A stretch of 64,000 bases of DNA from Collybia mongolica (GCA_013420905.1 JAAXNY010000014.1:434001-498000), one strand, 5' to 3'. Positions 12,301 to 24,442 are shown, counted from the stretch's first letter. The notes: generated from the letters alone by a model not told the origin. Program-made: numbers and translations.

Positions 12301-12924
12301 AATCAATAAATTCGTCATCTTCCCCTTCCTCCTCCTCTTCCTCATCCCCGCCATCCGAATCGTCTGTATTATTGTCCTTCGAAGCATCCATATTTTCATC
12401 CTCATTTAAATCAACATCCGCGAATCGTACTGCGGGCCTTTTCTTCTTCGAAACTTTGTCCTTCCCCTGTTGAAGTAATCACAAATGAGTTGATGAAAAA
12501 TAATGCATAACTGTACCTTGCTCGAAAAAAATCCTGCAAAACGATCTTCATCGCTCTCCTCAAACGCGGCGTCACTGTCGATCTCCTCGTCATCTCCACT
12601 ATCAATCATCTCATCCTCTCCATTTTCACCAATCAACCGTGCGCGCAAATCATCCCTCTCTTCGTCGTTATCTCCGTCGACACCGACCCCATATTCCGCA
12701 GCCTCATCACGATCCAAGTCCAATTTCACTTTTGAGCGTCGAGAGAGCTCTGGAGCATACTCATATACGTCCGATGACTGAAGTCCGAGAGCAGTCTTGG
12801 CCTTCTTCGAATGTCGTTTGGCATAACCCGCCGCATTGGCCTTGGTAATAGACGGCCTGTGTGTTCTTGAGCCTAGCTTCGCTTTCGTTGGGGGCCTGCC
12901 TGATGTCCTGTTGGCCTTGACCAT
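9335..12924 (-). CDS. UTP14: U3 snoRNA-associated protein 14 (SSU processome)
   Basis: Nine exons on the minus strand: 12517-12924, 11890-12466, 11600-11829, 11462-11539, 10566-11408, 9905-10504, 9772-9846, 9437-9718, 9335-9376. They encode 1044 residues, longer than yeast Utp14 because of extended acidic linkers. Utp14 is a nucleolar component of the small-subunit processome and activates the DEAH helicase Dhr1 during 18S rRNA maturation. Family marks are VYEYAPELSRRSKVKLDLDR near the N-terminus, long Asp/Glu-Ser tracts, the basic block RVGKIKSKTYRKIKRKERER, and the highly conserved C-terminal block with GWGSWGG and PYPYTSKAQFERTMERPLG. The last 13 codons sit alone in exon 9. Introns are 50-61 nt. 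The start at 12924 gives MVKANRTSG, a basic nucleolar N-terminus. It is convergent with the NRAMP gene. Confidence 0.96.
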
Positions 12925-13364
12925 CGCATGAAAAGGAAATGTTCAAGATCGTCAGTCGGGAACGCTGAGGATGAGAACCAAAAAATGAGGTCGGAATTTA
13001 CCGAACATAATTATTTACTTGGGGATAACAGTAAGAAACCATGAAATAATCGTTTTCTACTCGGCCTTGTCGGCCAAAGCGACCTTCGTCAATATGTTGG
13101 TTCCTCAATACCATTATTATAATGTGCCTCTTTTTCTTAGTGAGCATGAGGAAATTTGTTTCATTGGGACTCAGGAAACACTAAAAATACACGAAATACA
13201 CAAGTGGGAAGTTGAGGAAGGATACAATAAATTGAACTTGGAGACTGATGACGGACAAGATTCAGATATATTGCAGGAGAATCCGTGATTGAAAATGAGA
13301 AAGGACGATGTGGGGTATGTTGTCAGAATGCCGAATATAGGAATGTAGGAGTGTGGAAAGGGTA

Positions 13365-14142
13365 TCATTTCAAATCAACCGCCACGTTGGCCTGCCAAAC
13401 GTCCTCAAAGACATTGCACAATGATAAGAAGACGAGGTGTTTGAAGCGTATCCCTGTAGGGCCGAGATGCCATTCTGAAGACCGAGCGGGTTCAGATCGA
13501 GTTTTCTAAGGGCGAGGAGTGTAAATGAAAAATGATCCAAATAAAATCTCAAGAAAAAGCTAACCTCCACGAAGCGGGCTAAATTAATCGCCACCGCTGC
13601 TCCAAGCTGAGAACGACTGATCGGCCCCTGGGCAGAATTTCGATTGAACGTGCCCATTCGACTTGTTCATAACCAGGCCAGGCCACTGGAGAAATATCAG
13701 CCTTTATATCTCTCGATTATAAAGAGGCGCCCTCTCACCAAGATTCGGATTGTTATATATGTGAGACCCGTATGGGAAAACACCGGGACATTTGCACCCT
13801 GGATCGTCGACGCAAGAGCGTATGTACCCTTTGTACTGAGCTCACGCATCGGGACTCCCTGCTTAGCATACCCGAGGTAATCGAAGGTAACTGGGTTATG
13901 AAGCTGGTTCAAACGACCCGTGGAACTCCTCCATTTTGACGACGGGGTGTAAGGTGCTTGCGGAAGTCGCCGCCTGAACGGGGAGGTAAACTGCGAGGGA
14001 GCGGGGGAACTCTGAACAGCACCTCCTAGAGAAGAATAGGCTGAACGATTGGCAGGGGAGACGGGTGCATGCAGGGGGATGTTGTAAAGTTTGAAGCTAG
14101 TAAAATAGCGAGGTATTGAATGTTCTGAGAGTTGTGAGCCAT
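13365..14142 (-). pseudogene. Broken copy of an uncharacterised Agaricomycete-type gene
   Basis: The pieces read in order on the minus strand. There is a Pro/Ser-rich leader, then NPVTFDYLGYAKQGVPMREL to TYITIRI, a GTGAGA intron ending at the CCAG before the next block, GYEQVEWARSIEI, GPISRSQLGAAVAINLARFVE, a 59-nt intron (13506-13564), then GIRFKHLVFLSL through FEDVWQANVAVDLK and TGA at 13365-13367. From memory this order resembles an uncharacterised protein family of mushroom-forming fungi with no assigned function. It is broken: after the first acceptor a GGCCT duplication (TGGCCTGGCCTGG) shifts the frame; one more single-base shift is needed between SIEI and GPISR; and the leader frame has no ATG. 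It lies 440 bp upstream of the UTP14 start, on the same strand. Confidence 0.55.
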
Positions 14143-15196
14143 TTCAAAGACTCTTATACAGGCGCAGATATATCAAAGAGGGGCGGCAAAGGCAAAGTCA
14201 GACGCGCCAAAGCAGACGGTTAAAGCAGAACCATGAGAAGTGAAGACTTTGTATTTTCGCTTTGCCCATTGAAGTGTTCGTTTAGTTTGAAAGGCTCCTT
14301 GCAGTCTGCAAACATAGGGTGTTGGCTACGACGCGTAATATGATCAAAGGGGGTGATGTGACTGAGCCAAAGGGAGACTACCCTCGATAGATATCACAAA
14401 GAATGCTTTGTGTATTCCAGAAAGGGGAAATCAAGAATGGTTGGGCACAAAGCCGGAGGGATGTCGAGACTGGGTCGGAAAATGTTACGGGAAGAATTAT
14501 GGCCGAAATCCGAAGCGCGTTGTGTGTCAACTTGAACTCCAGTATAATATCTTAACGCGAGCCTCGTTCGAGAATTGTCCCAGGAAGCGCATCGTTTGAT
14601 TTTAAACCTCATTGAGCTGAGAGATTGAGGTCTTGAGGGGCATACTCCCAGAGGGCAGACGTAGGCACGCCATAGTTACCGGAAAGCGCAAGACGCCGCT
14701 TCCAGCTGCCTTCAGAGTCGAAATGCTTCAAGCTTCAAGGTCGAACCACTCAAATGAGTTAAAGCCGCAGAAGCAATTGCCAGAAGCTCGAAACGCCAAG
14801 ATAAATCGCCTATCCTGTGGCGAAAAATATAAGCAGCAATGAAATCTTGCAGTGCACCCTTGTCGGTCTTGGTCGCTGTGCTCTGGCACCAGGCACCAAT
14901 GTTTCAACAGGGAACTGTTATGCGTTGTTATGATTGGAGTTGTCATATGTGGTCCGTGCGCACTAGCGCTGCACGGATTCCCATGGCCATTACGACAGGT
15001 TCAAGCCTAATCTCCATGACCGTCGGACCTAGTGGTGCTGTCCCTCGACAATCAGGGTAAAAATAACTTCGACCTCCTTATGTCCATATCACGAGGGACT
15101 GCGCACACACGATCAGCGTGGATGAAAGTAAAGTTGGAAATGTCATAAAGACTGATCTACACCCACGCCCAAGCTGTAGCCAGTGCAAGTACGAGC
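14143..15196. other. Intergenic, nothing identified
   Basis: No frame longer than about 75 codons and no recognisable protein. It separates the minus-strand relic from the plus-strand carboxypeptidase and should hold the promoter of the latter in its last few hundred bases. Confidence 0.6.
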
Positions 15197-17103
15197 ATGC
15201 GCTTCATCTCAGGAAAACTGTTATGGACTATATTGCTTCTGTTCTGGGCAGTTCTGGGTCTCCCAAACGTTGCCGAGGAACACCCTTCTCAAATATATCT
15301 GGAATCCACTCCAACTGAACCCCGATTTCTGGAAACCGATGGAATTGTGTGTAGGTTTGGTTAGAACACGTATCGGTGTATTTTCTTATTACACTGTCAA
15401 CAGACGAAGAATTCTCCCATGCTTCATTCGAAGGGTATATATTGAGAATTCGCAATCCAGCGATATGCGATCCCTCTGTGCTTCAATATTCGGGCTATCT
15501 GGACATCGCAAAGAATAAGCATATCTTCTTCTGGTTCGTCCACGAATCCTGCTGTGTCTGCTTCATCATGAAAACTTAAAGGTATCTAGGTTTTTCGAGT
15601 CTCGTTCATCGCCTCAGGAAGACCCCCTTGTCCTCTGGCTTAATGGTGGTCCTGGATGTAGCTCAACCACAGGCCTTCTTTTCGAACTCGGACCTTGCAC
15701 TATCGAAAGCAATGGATCCTCCACACGTCGAAATCCTCATAGCTGGAATTCAAATGCGAACATATTCTTCCTAGATCAACCTATCAACGTGGGATATTCC
15801 TATAGTGACAAAAGGGCCAGTCCTATCAGCAACACGCCCGCAGCTGCTGCAGATGTATTTGCATTCCTCCAGTTGTTTATGCATCGATTCACGAAGTATG
15901 CGAAACTCCCTTTCCACATTGCGGCCGAGAGTTATGGTGGAGCGTATGCGCCTCACATTGCGAGTGTTATCCACAAAGCGAACAAACAACTGGTCTACGC
16001 ACCATCTTCCAAGCTTAAAAGGATCAACCTTGAATCAATCCTTTTGGGCAACGGCCTTACTGATCCGCTGATACAGATGCCGTCAGTTGTGAAATATGCC
16101 TGCGAGGGTCCGTTTGCCGTGTTCGACGATCCGTATGGACGAGAGTGCAGGGCCATGCGCCGGCGAGCACCTGTGTGCGAGAGGCTTATCACAACGTGCT
16201 ATAAGTATGATAATCGAGTGACATGTGAACCGGCTAGCCTATATTGCTGGGACGGCCTATTTGGCCCACTCGATTGTAAGTAAACCTCATCCAGCGTATG
16301 GTAAACCGTATTTAACCTATGCTCTGCAGCGACGGGAAGAAATATCTACGATGTCCGGAAATCTTGTGACCCCAAAAAAGATGGAGACCTTTGCTACAAA
16401 GAAATACCTTGGATCGAGACCTACATGAACCAACCGCACATCAAGGCAGAATTAGGCGCTCATTCTGAACGCTAGTATAAGTCTTGTAATATTGCCATCA
16501 ATCTTGATTTTAGGTATCAGGGAGATAGGATGCGTGACAGTAGAGCTCTTCTCCCCGAGCTTGTCAACGAAGGTATTCGTCTTTTGGTATATGCTGGAAA
16601 CACGGGTACGCTCCCTGTTCAATACGAGCAACTATCTGTGCCGATTTGACACATTTTAGACATGATGTGTAATTATATGGTAGGCCCAAGTTGTTCCCAA
16701 GGCTTTTCTGGGACTAAATCCGACGGATGAAAGGGAGAGGAACAATGGATTTCTCAGTTAGAGACCAGATTCCTTCCCGAATTTTCCATGACGCCAGCGT
16801 CGCCATGGGTCACCCTCAAATCTGGTATCATAGCTGGAGTTGTTCGTAGCGCAGGTGGACGTGGCATCGCCGCAGGAAATGTCACATTTGTAACAGTTTA
16901 TGAAGCCGGGTTCATTCTCTCCGTTCGTTGAAGTTTCTGAACTCACCTTTGACTGTTGGTCAGGCACATGGTTCCTCACGATCAACCCGAAGCTGCACTT
17001 GTGAGTCATACCTCCTGTTTAAACAGTCCATCAACTGACTATATCGCAGGACATGCTTAACCGGTGGATTCAGAACGTTCCTCTGACCAGTCCATTGGTT
17101 TAG
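15197..17103 (+). CDS. Serine carboxypeptidase (S10) with an in-frame TAG
   Basis: Eight exons: 15197-15350, 15404-15533, 15590-16275, 16330-16605, 16660-16679, 16734-16909, 16964-17000, 17050-17103 (511 codons including the final stop). S10 enzymes remove C-terminal residues in acidic compartments or outside the cell. The start gives a signal peptide (MRFISGK, then a Leu/Trp-rich core, VLGLPNVA). Family motifs are WLNGGPGCSS, LDQPINVGYSYS and the catalytic triad: Ser209 in AESYGGAYAP, Asp416 in YAGNTDMMCNYM and His482 in EAGHMVP. Codon 372 (16473-16475) is TAG. The conserved frame continues straight through it (YKSCNIAINLD, ALLPELVNEGIRLLVYAGN), and no GT-AG intron removes it. As read, the product stops before Asp and His. 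It is either a nonsense allele, a very young pseudogene or a base-call error. Confidence 0.92.
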
Positions 17104-18431
17104 AAATCAGGACTGACCCCATGTAATGGCTATCATCTCATTGTAATAACCCCAACTCAATCACTCAGTTTTTTTGACTCCATGAATGCCTACCTAACGA
17201 AGTCATTCAGAGCAAGTCACGACTTAAATACAACTGGAGCACCATATGGAAATTAAAGCTCCCCCTCCAAATATACTCATCCAAAATTCTATCGGGCTTA
17301 GAGGTTACTGGGTGACGGTGGGGATATCAAAACTGAAAATAAATATTGAGGTCAACAATAAATAACAAAATTCAACATCGTACCAAGTACATCTATGGTG
17401 GCCATCCCGAAAAGTAATAATAACAATATCACACAGAACCCCGTTTTTATTTTCGGGATCCCACATCTAGTTTCCCAGACTGATTTCTCCATGTTCAATG
17501 CCGCGCTCCCACAGATAGGAAAGACTGAAGACTATATCAGTAGGAAGCAATGGATTAGGCGTTTATAGCTCGCGTGTCAAGCACTCCTCCAACAACGCGT
17601 AAAATCACCCATCGACAGTTTTTATGGATCCAGTGGTTGCGATAACTTGACGGAGAATTCGATATCAGCTCTAGGTCCTCTCTAGCATATTCTCCCCCGG
17701 CTGCTCCCTAAACATACCTGTAGAAGACACATAATGGCGGGACGCGAGAAGATCGAGAATATGGTCGTCAATGATGCCTTCCAGTTCTCTAAATACACGA
17801 TTTCTTTTCATTATTATTACGTTCTCGTGTTTTCCAATGAGCCTCGAAGGCACAAGGGTTCATTGTTTAAGCATTCGAAGTTTTAAGCCGCCGAGGGTGT
17901 GGAGCAGGTGGGTTAGAACTGCGGCGGGAATTGCCGGACAAATAAATAGCCAGCAAAAACGACGTCGAAACCGAACATTCAACCACAACATCTTCGACAA
18001 CGCGAAGGAAAACGTTCAGCAATGGAAGACGGTACGTTCTCAGCATCAGCCCGACGACGACAAGCTCTGCATCAGTACTATTACAAGTCACACCGCTGCC
18101 CAGCATTCAGTTCGCCTACATTTCGATATCCCGATATATTTCCACTTTAGTTGGCTCAAGGCCAACATATAGCACTCGTCATGTCGACAGTTACACTTTC
18201 TGATGCGCGCCAGCGCACGACATGGTCAACTTTGTCCTCCTTTTTTCACCATTGTCCTCAGTCTTCTTCTCGGCGCAATAACCGTCTTCGCTATCTCTCG
18301 TCACAACAAACCCGCCCATGATCACGACCTAACCTACTTTTCGCTCTTCTCTTCACCCTTCCTCAGCCTGGCAATCCCAAGATATAGCGCCCGCAAGCAG
18401 TGGCATCAGTATTCCAACGCACGACGCCGGT
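17104..18431. other. Intergenic, with leader of the RRM gene
   Basis: No convincing gene. A minus-strand frame at 17671-17853 contains KRNRVFRELEGIIDDHILDLLASRHY, which looks protein-like, but no flanking exons could be attached. The region from about 18180 is probably 5' UTR of the next gene. A start at 18181 followed by a leader intron is conceivable. Confidence 0.45.
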
Positions 18432-19337
18432 ATGAACAATGGAACTGCCATGTCGACCGACGAACAAGGCTGGAATGCTAATGGCGGTGGTGGTGGCCGC
18501 TCACCTGGTAGAGATCGCGGTGGTGAGCCTCCTAGGAGGTCGAGTAGGAGCAGAAGTCCTGGTGCCGCCCGAGAAGGTGAACGAGGGTGAGCACTATTAT
18601 ATTGCTTTTGTCGAGTATACTTCTTAATCATTCTTGCAGCCACAACCCTGGAAACAATCTCCATGTTTCCGGGCTCAGTCACAAAGTCGATACCCGTGAT
18701 CTCGAGGCCGCTTTCGCCAAAATAGGTCGGGTAAGTTCCTGTCATCATGCAATCCTCACAATTCGTGTTCACTCGCTCGCAGGTCAAGAAAGCCTCTGTC
18801 ATGTACGACCCTCATACACGCGAGTCGCGTGGGTTCGGATTCGTGACAATGGAAACAGCAGAGGAGGCGGAGGCGGCTATCACTGCTCTCAACACCACGG
18901 ATTTGATGGGTAAAGTGATGAATGTTGAAAAGGTCATTGTTGTTCTCATGTATGAGGAAAACTTTGCTGACGGCTTTCACAGGCCCGCCGTGGTCGTGCG
19001 CGCACACCGACTCCTGGTAGGTACTACGGACCGCCCAAGCGGAATGATTGTGAGACTCTTCATCTTGGCTGCAATGTCTGCTCTAATTTTTCCAGCGGAT
19101 CCAGTCGAACGACCCTACGATCCCCGCCCGTATGATAGCCGTTACTCGCGCGATTATGATGATCGCGGACGTGGCGGGGGAGGACGAGGACGCTACGACG
19201 ACCACCGTGGAGGTGGAAGGGACCACGACCGCCATCGTGATTATGATAGGGGTGACCGTGATAGGGATAGGGACCGTGGTTATGGAGGTGGACGCGACTA
19301 TGATCGAGGGCGTGGTTACGATGACAGGAGATATTAA
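18432..19337 (+). CDS. RRM/SR-type splicing factor (transformer-2-like)
   Basis: Five exons: 18432-18586, 18640-18730, 18783-18932, 18983-19049, 19096-19337; 234 residues. A Gly- and Arg/Ser-rich N-terminus (residues 1-50, PPRRSRSRSPG) leads into one RNA-recognition motif. RNP2 is LHVSGL (about residue 56) and RNP1 is RGFGFVTM (about residue 97). The C-terminus is an RGG/Asp-Arg-Tyr-rich tail from about residue 155. This RS-RRM-RS/RGG order is that of Tra2-like SR proteins, which bind exonic enhancers and influence splice-site choice in the nucleus. The chosen ATG (MNNGTAMSTDEQ) keeps all exons in phase; the frame is also open just upstream of it, so a further 5' coding exon is possible. A generic hnRNP-like protein is the alternative. 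Confidence 0.88.
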
Positions 19338-19565
19338 AAGGTTTAGTGGAAGACCAGTACGCCAGTTTTGTGGTTGGTGGCGAGAAATTCCTGCAATCGT
19401 GGTTCGAACATGATATTGTCCTCTTCGTCTGTTTAATGTTTCGTATTATTATTGGTTGAATGAGCGTGTTTTACATGTCTACGCTTCTTTTGTTTGCCAA
19501 GAAAAGTGATAAATCAAATTGTCACACTGCATCAAACATTGTTGACTTATTTATGCTCATTCACC

Positions 19566-20652
19566 ATGTACAGAGTGTTCCTTGGGGCACCCACGGCTGC
19601 TAATATCCATCATGACCCAGCTTCCTACCAATGGCGAACAATTTCCTCTACTGAAGCCGAAACGAGGCAAGCAATCAGTATAACTCAGTCCGGTTTTTTT
19701 CCACCCGCAACATTGGAGGTGGCAAGCCGCCGAATATCATTAATGTACCAGAATATTATCTTTAACGACTCTCTTGATGAACAAGAGTACACCAAGGCTA
19801 CCGAGGATGGGGATCAAGGGCGAGGTCCGTTTAATCCAATGCAATCCACGTTCCACCACCTAATCTGGACTTGTCGCACCTATACAGGTGACCAGACAAC
19901 ACTGTACACATGGCCACCGACCGCCGACGAGACTGGAAGACGGGATAACACTGCGCCATCATTCCTGCTAGACACTATTTCCAGGTCGCATCAAGTGCAG
20001 ACACAATTTGAAACACAAGAAACGCAAGAAACGCAATCATACGAGAACTACTCCGATGCCTCGTCCATCGCGCGCTTTCCATCATTCCATTTCAGCCTGC
20101 ACTCGCTCACCTCATTATCTACCTTGTCGACGCTGGGTGCGTCGGGTTCAAGGAAGGTATCGGTGCTGCTGGCCGCCTTGGAGGTCGAGGGCCCTGATAC
20201 AATACGCATCAAGAAAGGCGCCGATGCAGGAAAAGAGGTGTCGCTGCTGAAGATGATCCTTGGGGATGAAGACGGAAATGTATGTAAACTCACTGCATGG
20301 AGGGAGATCGCCGAGGCGTGGGGTGGTGAAGGGGCCATTGCCGCACTTAAGCGGGGAGACATTGTTTTCATCGAAAGTACGTTCCACCTCGATCACTGAT
20401 TTTACTCTCGACGTATCTTCGATACCAGATGTCATGATTGCTTGGGATGCGACGACTTCACCAACGCTTACCGCATCCCCGTATATGAAATCTAAGGCGG
20501 ACATTTGTTATCGCACTATGCCGTACACGCACGAAGACAACCGACTTCGGCCCGACCTTAGGCTCGGGGAAAGTGATGCTGCTGTCAGAAAGGTCGCCGG
20601 TCTCGTTCGATGGTTCGAAGGAATGGCAGGCTTGGTGGGGGTGGCATCATAG
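19566..20652 (+). CDS. Uncharacterised protein, possible OB-fold
   Basis: Two exons, 19566-20376 and 20429-20652, give 344 residues with one 52-nt GT-AG intron in frame. The N-terminal half is Ser/Thr-rich with a QETQETQ stretch. The C-terminal half (about residues 210-320) has the alternating strand pattern of an OB-fold: VSVLLAALEVEGPDTIRIKK, SLLKMILGDEDGNVCKLTAW, LKRGDIVFIENV. That arrangement recalls RPA-like or Shieldin-2-like single-strand DNA-binding domains, which would suggest DNA repair or meiosis, but this is inference from the strand pattern only. The ATG at 19566 gives MYRVFLGAPTAANIHH; the frame is open 24 codons further upstream without another ATG preferred. The 3' end could instead splice onward, because the stop lies in a GT/AG-rich stretch. 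Confidence 0.6.
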
Positions 20653-21408
20653 AAAGGAGTCCGGACTCCAGACTACACCCGGAAGAACTGAACATGGACC
20701 GGAACATCGAGTACCCAGTGACTTCCAAGATTGGGTTAGCGACTAGGATGATCGTCCTCTGGGTACCAACTGGACATTGGCGTGAAGGTAACAGGAGAAC
20801 GAGTAATTACGCCGCAGACTACTTTTTTGATACACAAATTACATCACAGAAGTGTCACTTGCCCCCCCACGATTCTATCGCCCAATGCTGCTCCTGTCTA
20901 TCCTCGGCTCACATGTTCCCGGATATTTTACCCCCCAACGGGTTCTCGAATATGGAATTCCTCGGTTGTCCCGAGTGACCGGGTAAGTTACGCTCTATGC
21001 GGAAAACCTATGGCAGCTTACCCCCATCGACTATGAGGCCCCTAAACATCGTCAGAATAGTGACAGTATCTGACAGTGCTAGTCGACGCTTCCGCGCGAA
21101 TTAACACACGACCTTGCTGGGAGTCCTCGAGTATGCTGGAAACCCAGAAGGCATTTTCCATTAAATGCTCAAATCAACGATACATAGACAACAGATGAAG
21201 AGGGAAAAAATATTTCGCGGATCGCAACAACTAATTACAACCCGACCCTGACGCTTCCGAACCCAACCATTGATCTAGTATATAAAATTTGATCAGATAT
21301 GTGTGAGTAGCTTGGCATGGTGTCCAGGCCTCAGGTCTTATCGAGGACCTCTTATACCGTCTTAGTTGCCCATTGATTATTTACCCAGCATATTCACTAA
21401 TCTTCACC
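20653..21408. other. Intergenic, nothing identified
   Basis: Only short frames. It ends in the promoter of the first hydrolase gene, with an AT-rich block (TATATAAAATTTGATCAG at about 21278) roughly 130 bp before the start. Confidence 0.6.
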
Positions 21409-22705
21409 ATGTTCAAGCCCTATAGCGATTATGTCGTCAAGCTTTCTGATGGCATTGAGATTCAGTATACCGACAGTGGAGCTCCCAGGTCGAACGACTA
21501 TGTTACGCTAGTTATCCTCCATGGTAGCGGTTTCAATGGAGGTGAAGTGAACCCTTTATCAGTGCGAAACCTACTGAAACTCAATGCGATAGCTGTATTC
21601 AACCCCCTTCACGAATTTGCACATAGACTCAACCTTCGCATTATTGCTTGGAATCGCAGAGGCTATCGTCGTTCTACCAACTATACTGAAGAAGAACTCG
21701 CCGATCTCAGAGCTGGTCGGCAAATACATCAAGATCGTCTCGCCTTTCAGCTCGCCTCGTTCCTGGGGCACTTCATCGAGACCAAGGATACACCGAAGCT
21801 CGGCTCTGATCGAAAATCAGGCGGATTTGTCATTATAGGATGGAGTTTTGGGAACGCCACTACTTTATCTCTTTTCGCTAATCCTCATGCCATCCCCACA
21901 CCTTTATATGAACTCATTGAACCCTATATCATGAGTTTCGTTCTCTACGGTCTGTCGTCTATCAGGCCCTGCCAATCATCACAGCCTGAACATCATACCT
22001 TACAGATCCTCCCTTCACAGCGCTTGGATACCCTAATCCTGATTACGAAAACTTATATGATCCCTGGACTGACCCTGCTTGCCTCTCACCCGAACAGCGG
22101 TTCAATAACTTCCAACACTGGGTTAGCTCCTACTATCAACACCCTGATATCTCCTCCGGGAGGTGTTCAGGACTTGACTTCAGGAAGCATACGAAAAAGT
22201 GCACATCTACTAGATGGTCAGAAGCACAGAAAGTGCTTCATTTCGATAAAGCGGCACTTGTCCGTACCGAAGCACCCTCGTGAGGCTCCTGAATGATTGA
22301 TAAATTTGGAGATATGACCCTCACTGCCTTTACCCGTAATAGGCTTTCTCCTCCAATGCAAAGCGTATTGAAGGCGCAAACGTACAGGGCCTTGTTTGAT
22401 GAAAACCTTGTAACATCCCACTTCCCGGATGTTCATGTTTTCTATATTTCTGGCTCTGGCACTTGCTGGGGTTGTATTTGGGCCTATATGGAATCCATGA
22501 GACTTTACAAGGAAGTCTCGAGTCGCGGTCAAGTCGTGCGGACAGTTAGGTTCCATTTATTTGAAGGAGGGAACCATTTTGTGAGTGTGGCCAGTCCTTT
22601 TGATCATGAGTTTATTCTCATTCTGCATTTGAGTTACATTATGACTTTCCGGAACTTTTTCTGCGGCGAGTTCTTGAAGGCGGCCGCCGTGAATTCGAGG
22701 TCTGA
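21409..22705 (+). CDS. Alpha/beta-hydrolase, tandem copy 1
   Basis: Five exons: 21409-21541, 21593-21949, 22006-22279, 22343-22580, 22634-22705; 357 residues. Alpha/beta-hydrolase fold: after a short first strand pair (DGIEIQYTDSGAP) comes the oxyanion-hole motif VILHGSGFNG, a strand with WNRRGYRRST, the nucleophile elbow GWSFGNATT (Ser129) and a late His in EGGNHF (His333). There is no signal peptide, so it is probably cytosolic. The substrate is unknown; esterase or lipase-like activity is an inference from the fold. Copies 2 and 3 follow in the same orientation with the same exon plan, and exons 2 and 4 are 357 and 238 nt in all three. This copy is the most diverged: its cap region (DPACLSPEQRFNNFQHW) differs from the DPDY...PEKFYDYFLHW of the others. 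Confidence 0.88.
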
Positions 22706-23134
22706 GAAGCTTGCCCCAGGGAGGTGTACTAAGTGTATGAATCATAGTTGTTGTAATTCGTTATGGAACGATCTGCGAAGCGGGAAGGCGTTGAACCAGA
22801 TCGCGGTTGCCATCCCCGAGCGTTTTCTTGGCCAACACTAATGTCATTTGAACGGTCAGTGCTCAAAATCCCTTGATTATTATTAAGTATCTTGTGGACA
22901 ATTGGCAACTGGGTCGCATGACACCCATTCTAGGGAATTTTTTTCTCACCCGTTCCAGGTGCACACTGCCGATTCTCCGGGATAAAGGATGTGACGATAT
23001 CGAACCCTGCCCTGCCTAAAGAGTCATTTTTCCCTCGCTGCTTACAAATCTAACACCAAAAGGTATATTCAACTTCGTCCATCGCTCGACACACATCGGA
23101 TGAGTGGATCTTCCCATATCCTACCTTCTCGGTT
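22706..23134. other. Spacer between hydrolase copies 1 and 2
   Basis: No coding signal; it holds the terminator of copy 1 and the promoter of copy 2. The 5' leader just before 23135 (TATCCTACCTTCTCGGTTATG) resembles the one before copy 3. Confidence 0.6.
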
Positions 23135-24442
23135 ATGACCACCGCCAGCACGATGCAGTTTTACACCAAACACACTGACAAACTGGCCGATGGCATAGAC
23201 ATTTACTACACAGACAGTGGTGCCCCTCACTCGAATGATTATACCACACTGGTAATCTTGCATGGCAGCGCCTTCAATGGAAGTGAGCCAAGTACGCCAT
23301 CTACACTTCCGAACTGACATGTTTCTCCAGATGTTTTTTTACCTCTTCATGAACTCGCGCACAGGGAAAACCTCCGTGTTGTACTATGGAACCGTAGGGA
23401 CTATCGTGGCTCCACAAAATATTCGGACGAAGAACTTGCTGACCTCAAAGCCGCTCGCCAAGTCTTTCAGGATCGCCATGCCTTTCAGCTTGCCTCGTTC
23501 CTCGAACATTTTATTACGGCCAAGGGTACTCCCAAGCTTAGTCCTGACCGGAAAACGGGTGGCTTCATAATCATGGGATGGAGTTTTGGGAACGCCACCA
23601 CTATGTCCCTCCTCGCCAATCCTCAAGCTGTCCCCAAGACTTTGTATGAGCTTATTGAACCATATGTTATGAGCCTCGTTCTCTTCGGTTGGTTACTTAT
23701 TTTTTTATTATCTTATTCATAAACCTCAGCATTCCTCCACTTTAGACCCTCCCTACACTGCCTTAGGGCACCCTCCTCCTACATATAGCGGCGCCTACTA
23801 TCCTTTTGTTGATCCGGACTATGCCGGCACTCCTGAAAAATTCTACGATTATTTTTTGCACTGGGTCAGCTCCTACTATGACCACCCTGATGTCACTTCT
23901 AGAGATGCCTCTGGGTTTGATCACAGGAAGGGCACGGAAAAGTGGACAGTCAATAGATGGTCAGATGAACAGAAAGCGCTTTGTATCGAAAACGCTACTG
24001 CTAGTCGCTCCGAATTTCCCTCGTGAGTTCATTCATGAATGCAAGTGACAGCAACACCGTCTCACCGCCGCTTTGGTATAGTTATACACCCCTAATGCAA
24101 TCATTACTGAAAACCCAAACACACAATGTGTTGTTCAATGAACATCTTGTAGCCTCATATTTTCCCAACGTCCACATTTTCTTTCTTACTGCCAGGAATT
24201 CTACCTGGTTCACAATATGGGCATTTACGGAGTCCATAAGATTGTATAAGGAAGCGAGGGACCGTGGGCAAACGGTCCGTACGACCGACTTCCACTTGGT
24301 TGATGGGGCGAATCATTTCGTAAGTGGAATTGACGGGCACTTTCTCAATTATGTTAATCATGGCTGATAGCTGCATTATGAGATGCCCGAGTTAATGTTA
24401 CAGCTTGTGATCGCAGGCGGCCGCCGGCAGTTCGAAGGTTGA
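23135..24442 (+). CDS. Alpha/beta-hydrolase, tandem copy 2
   Basis: Five exons: 23135-23282, 23331-23687, 23746-24022, 24082-24319, 24371-24442; 363 residues. It has the same fold and motifs as its neighbours: YYTDSGAPHSNDYTTLVILHG, the nucleophile Ser134 in GWSFGNATTMS and His339 in DGANHF. It is much closer to copy 3 than to copy 1, with near-identical coding stretches through exons 2 and 3 (for example YSGAYYPFVDPDY), which points to a recent duplication. The C-terminus is the short exon LHYEMPELMLQL to RRQFEG. The substrate is unknown. The frame is intact. Confidence 0.88.

Noticed and set aside
16476..16520. An intron (GTATAAGT...TTTTAG) removing the TAG of the carboxypeptidase
   Set aside because: Splicing there leaves TA joined to G, so the TAG is recreated, and it would delete the conserved YKSCNIAINLD stretch.
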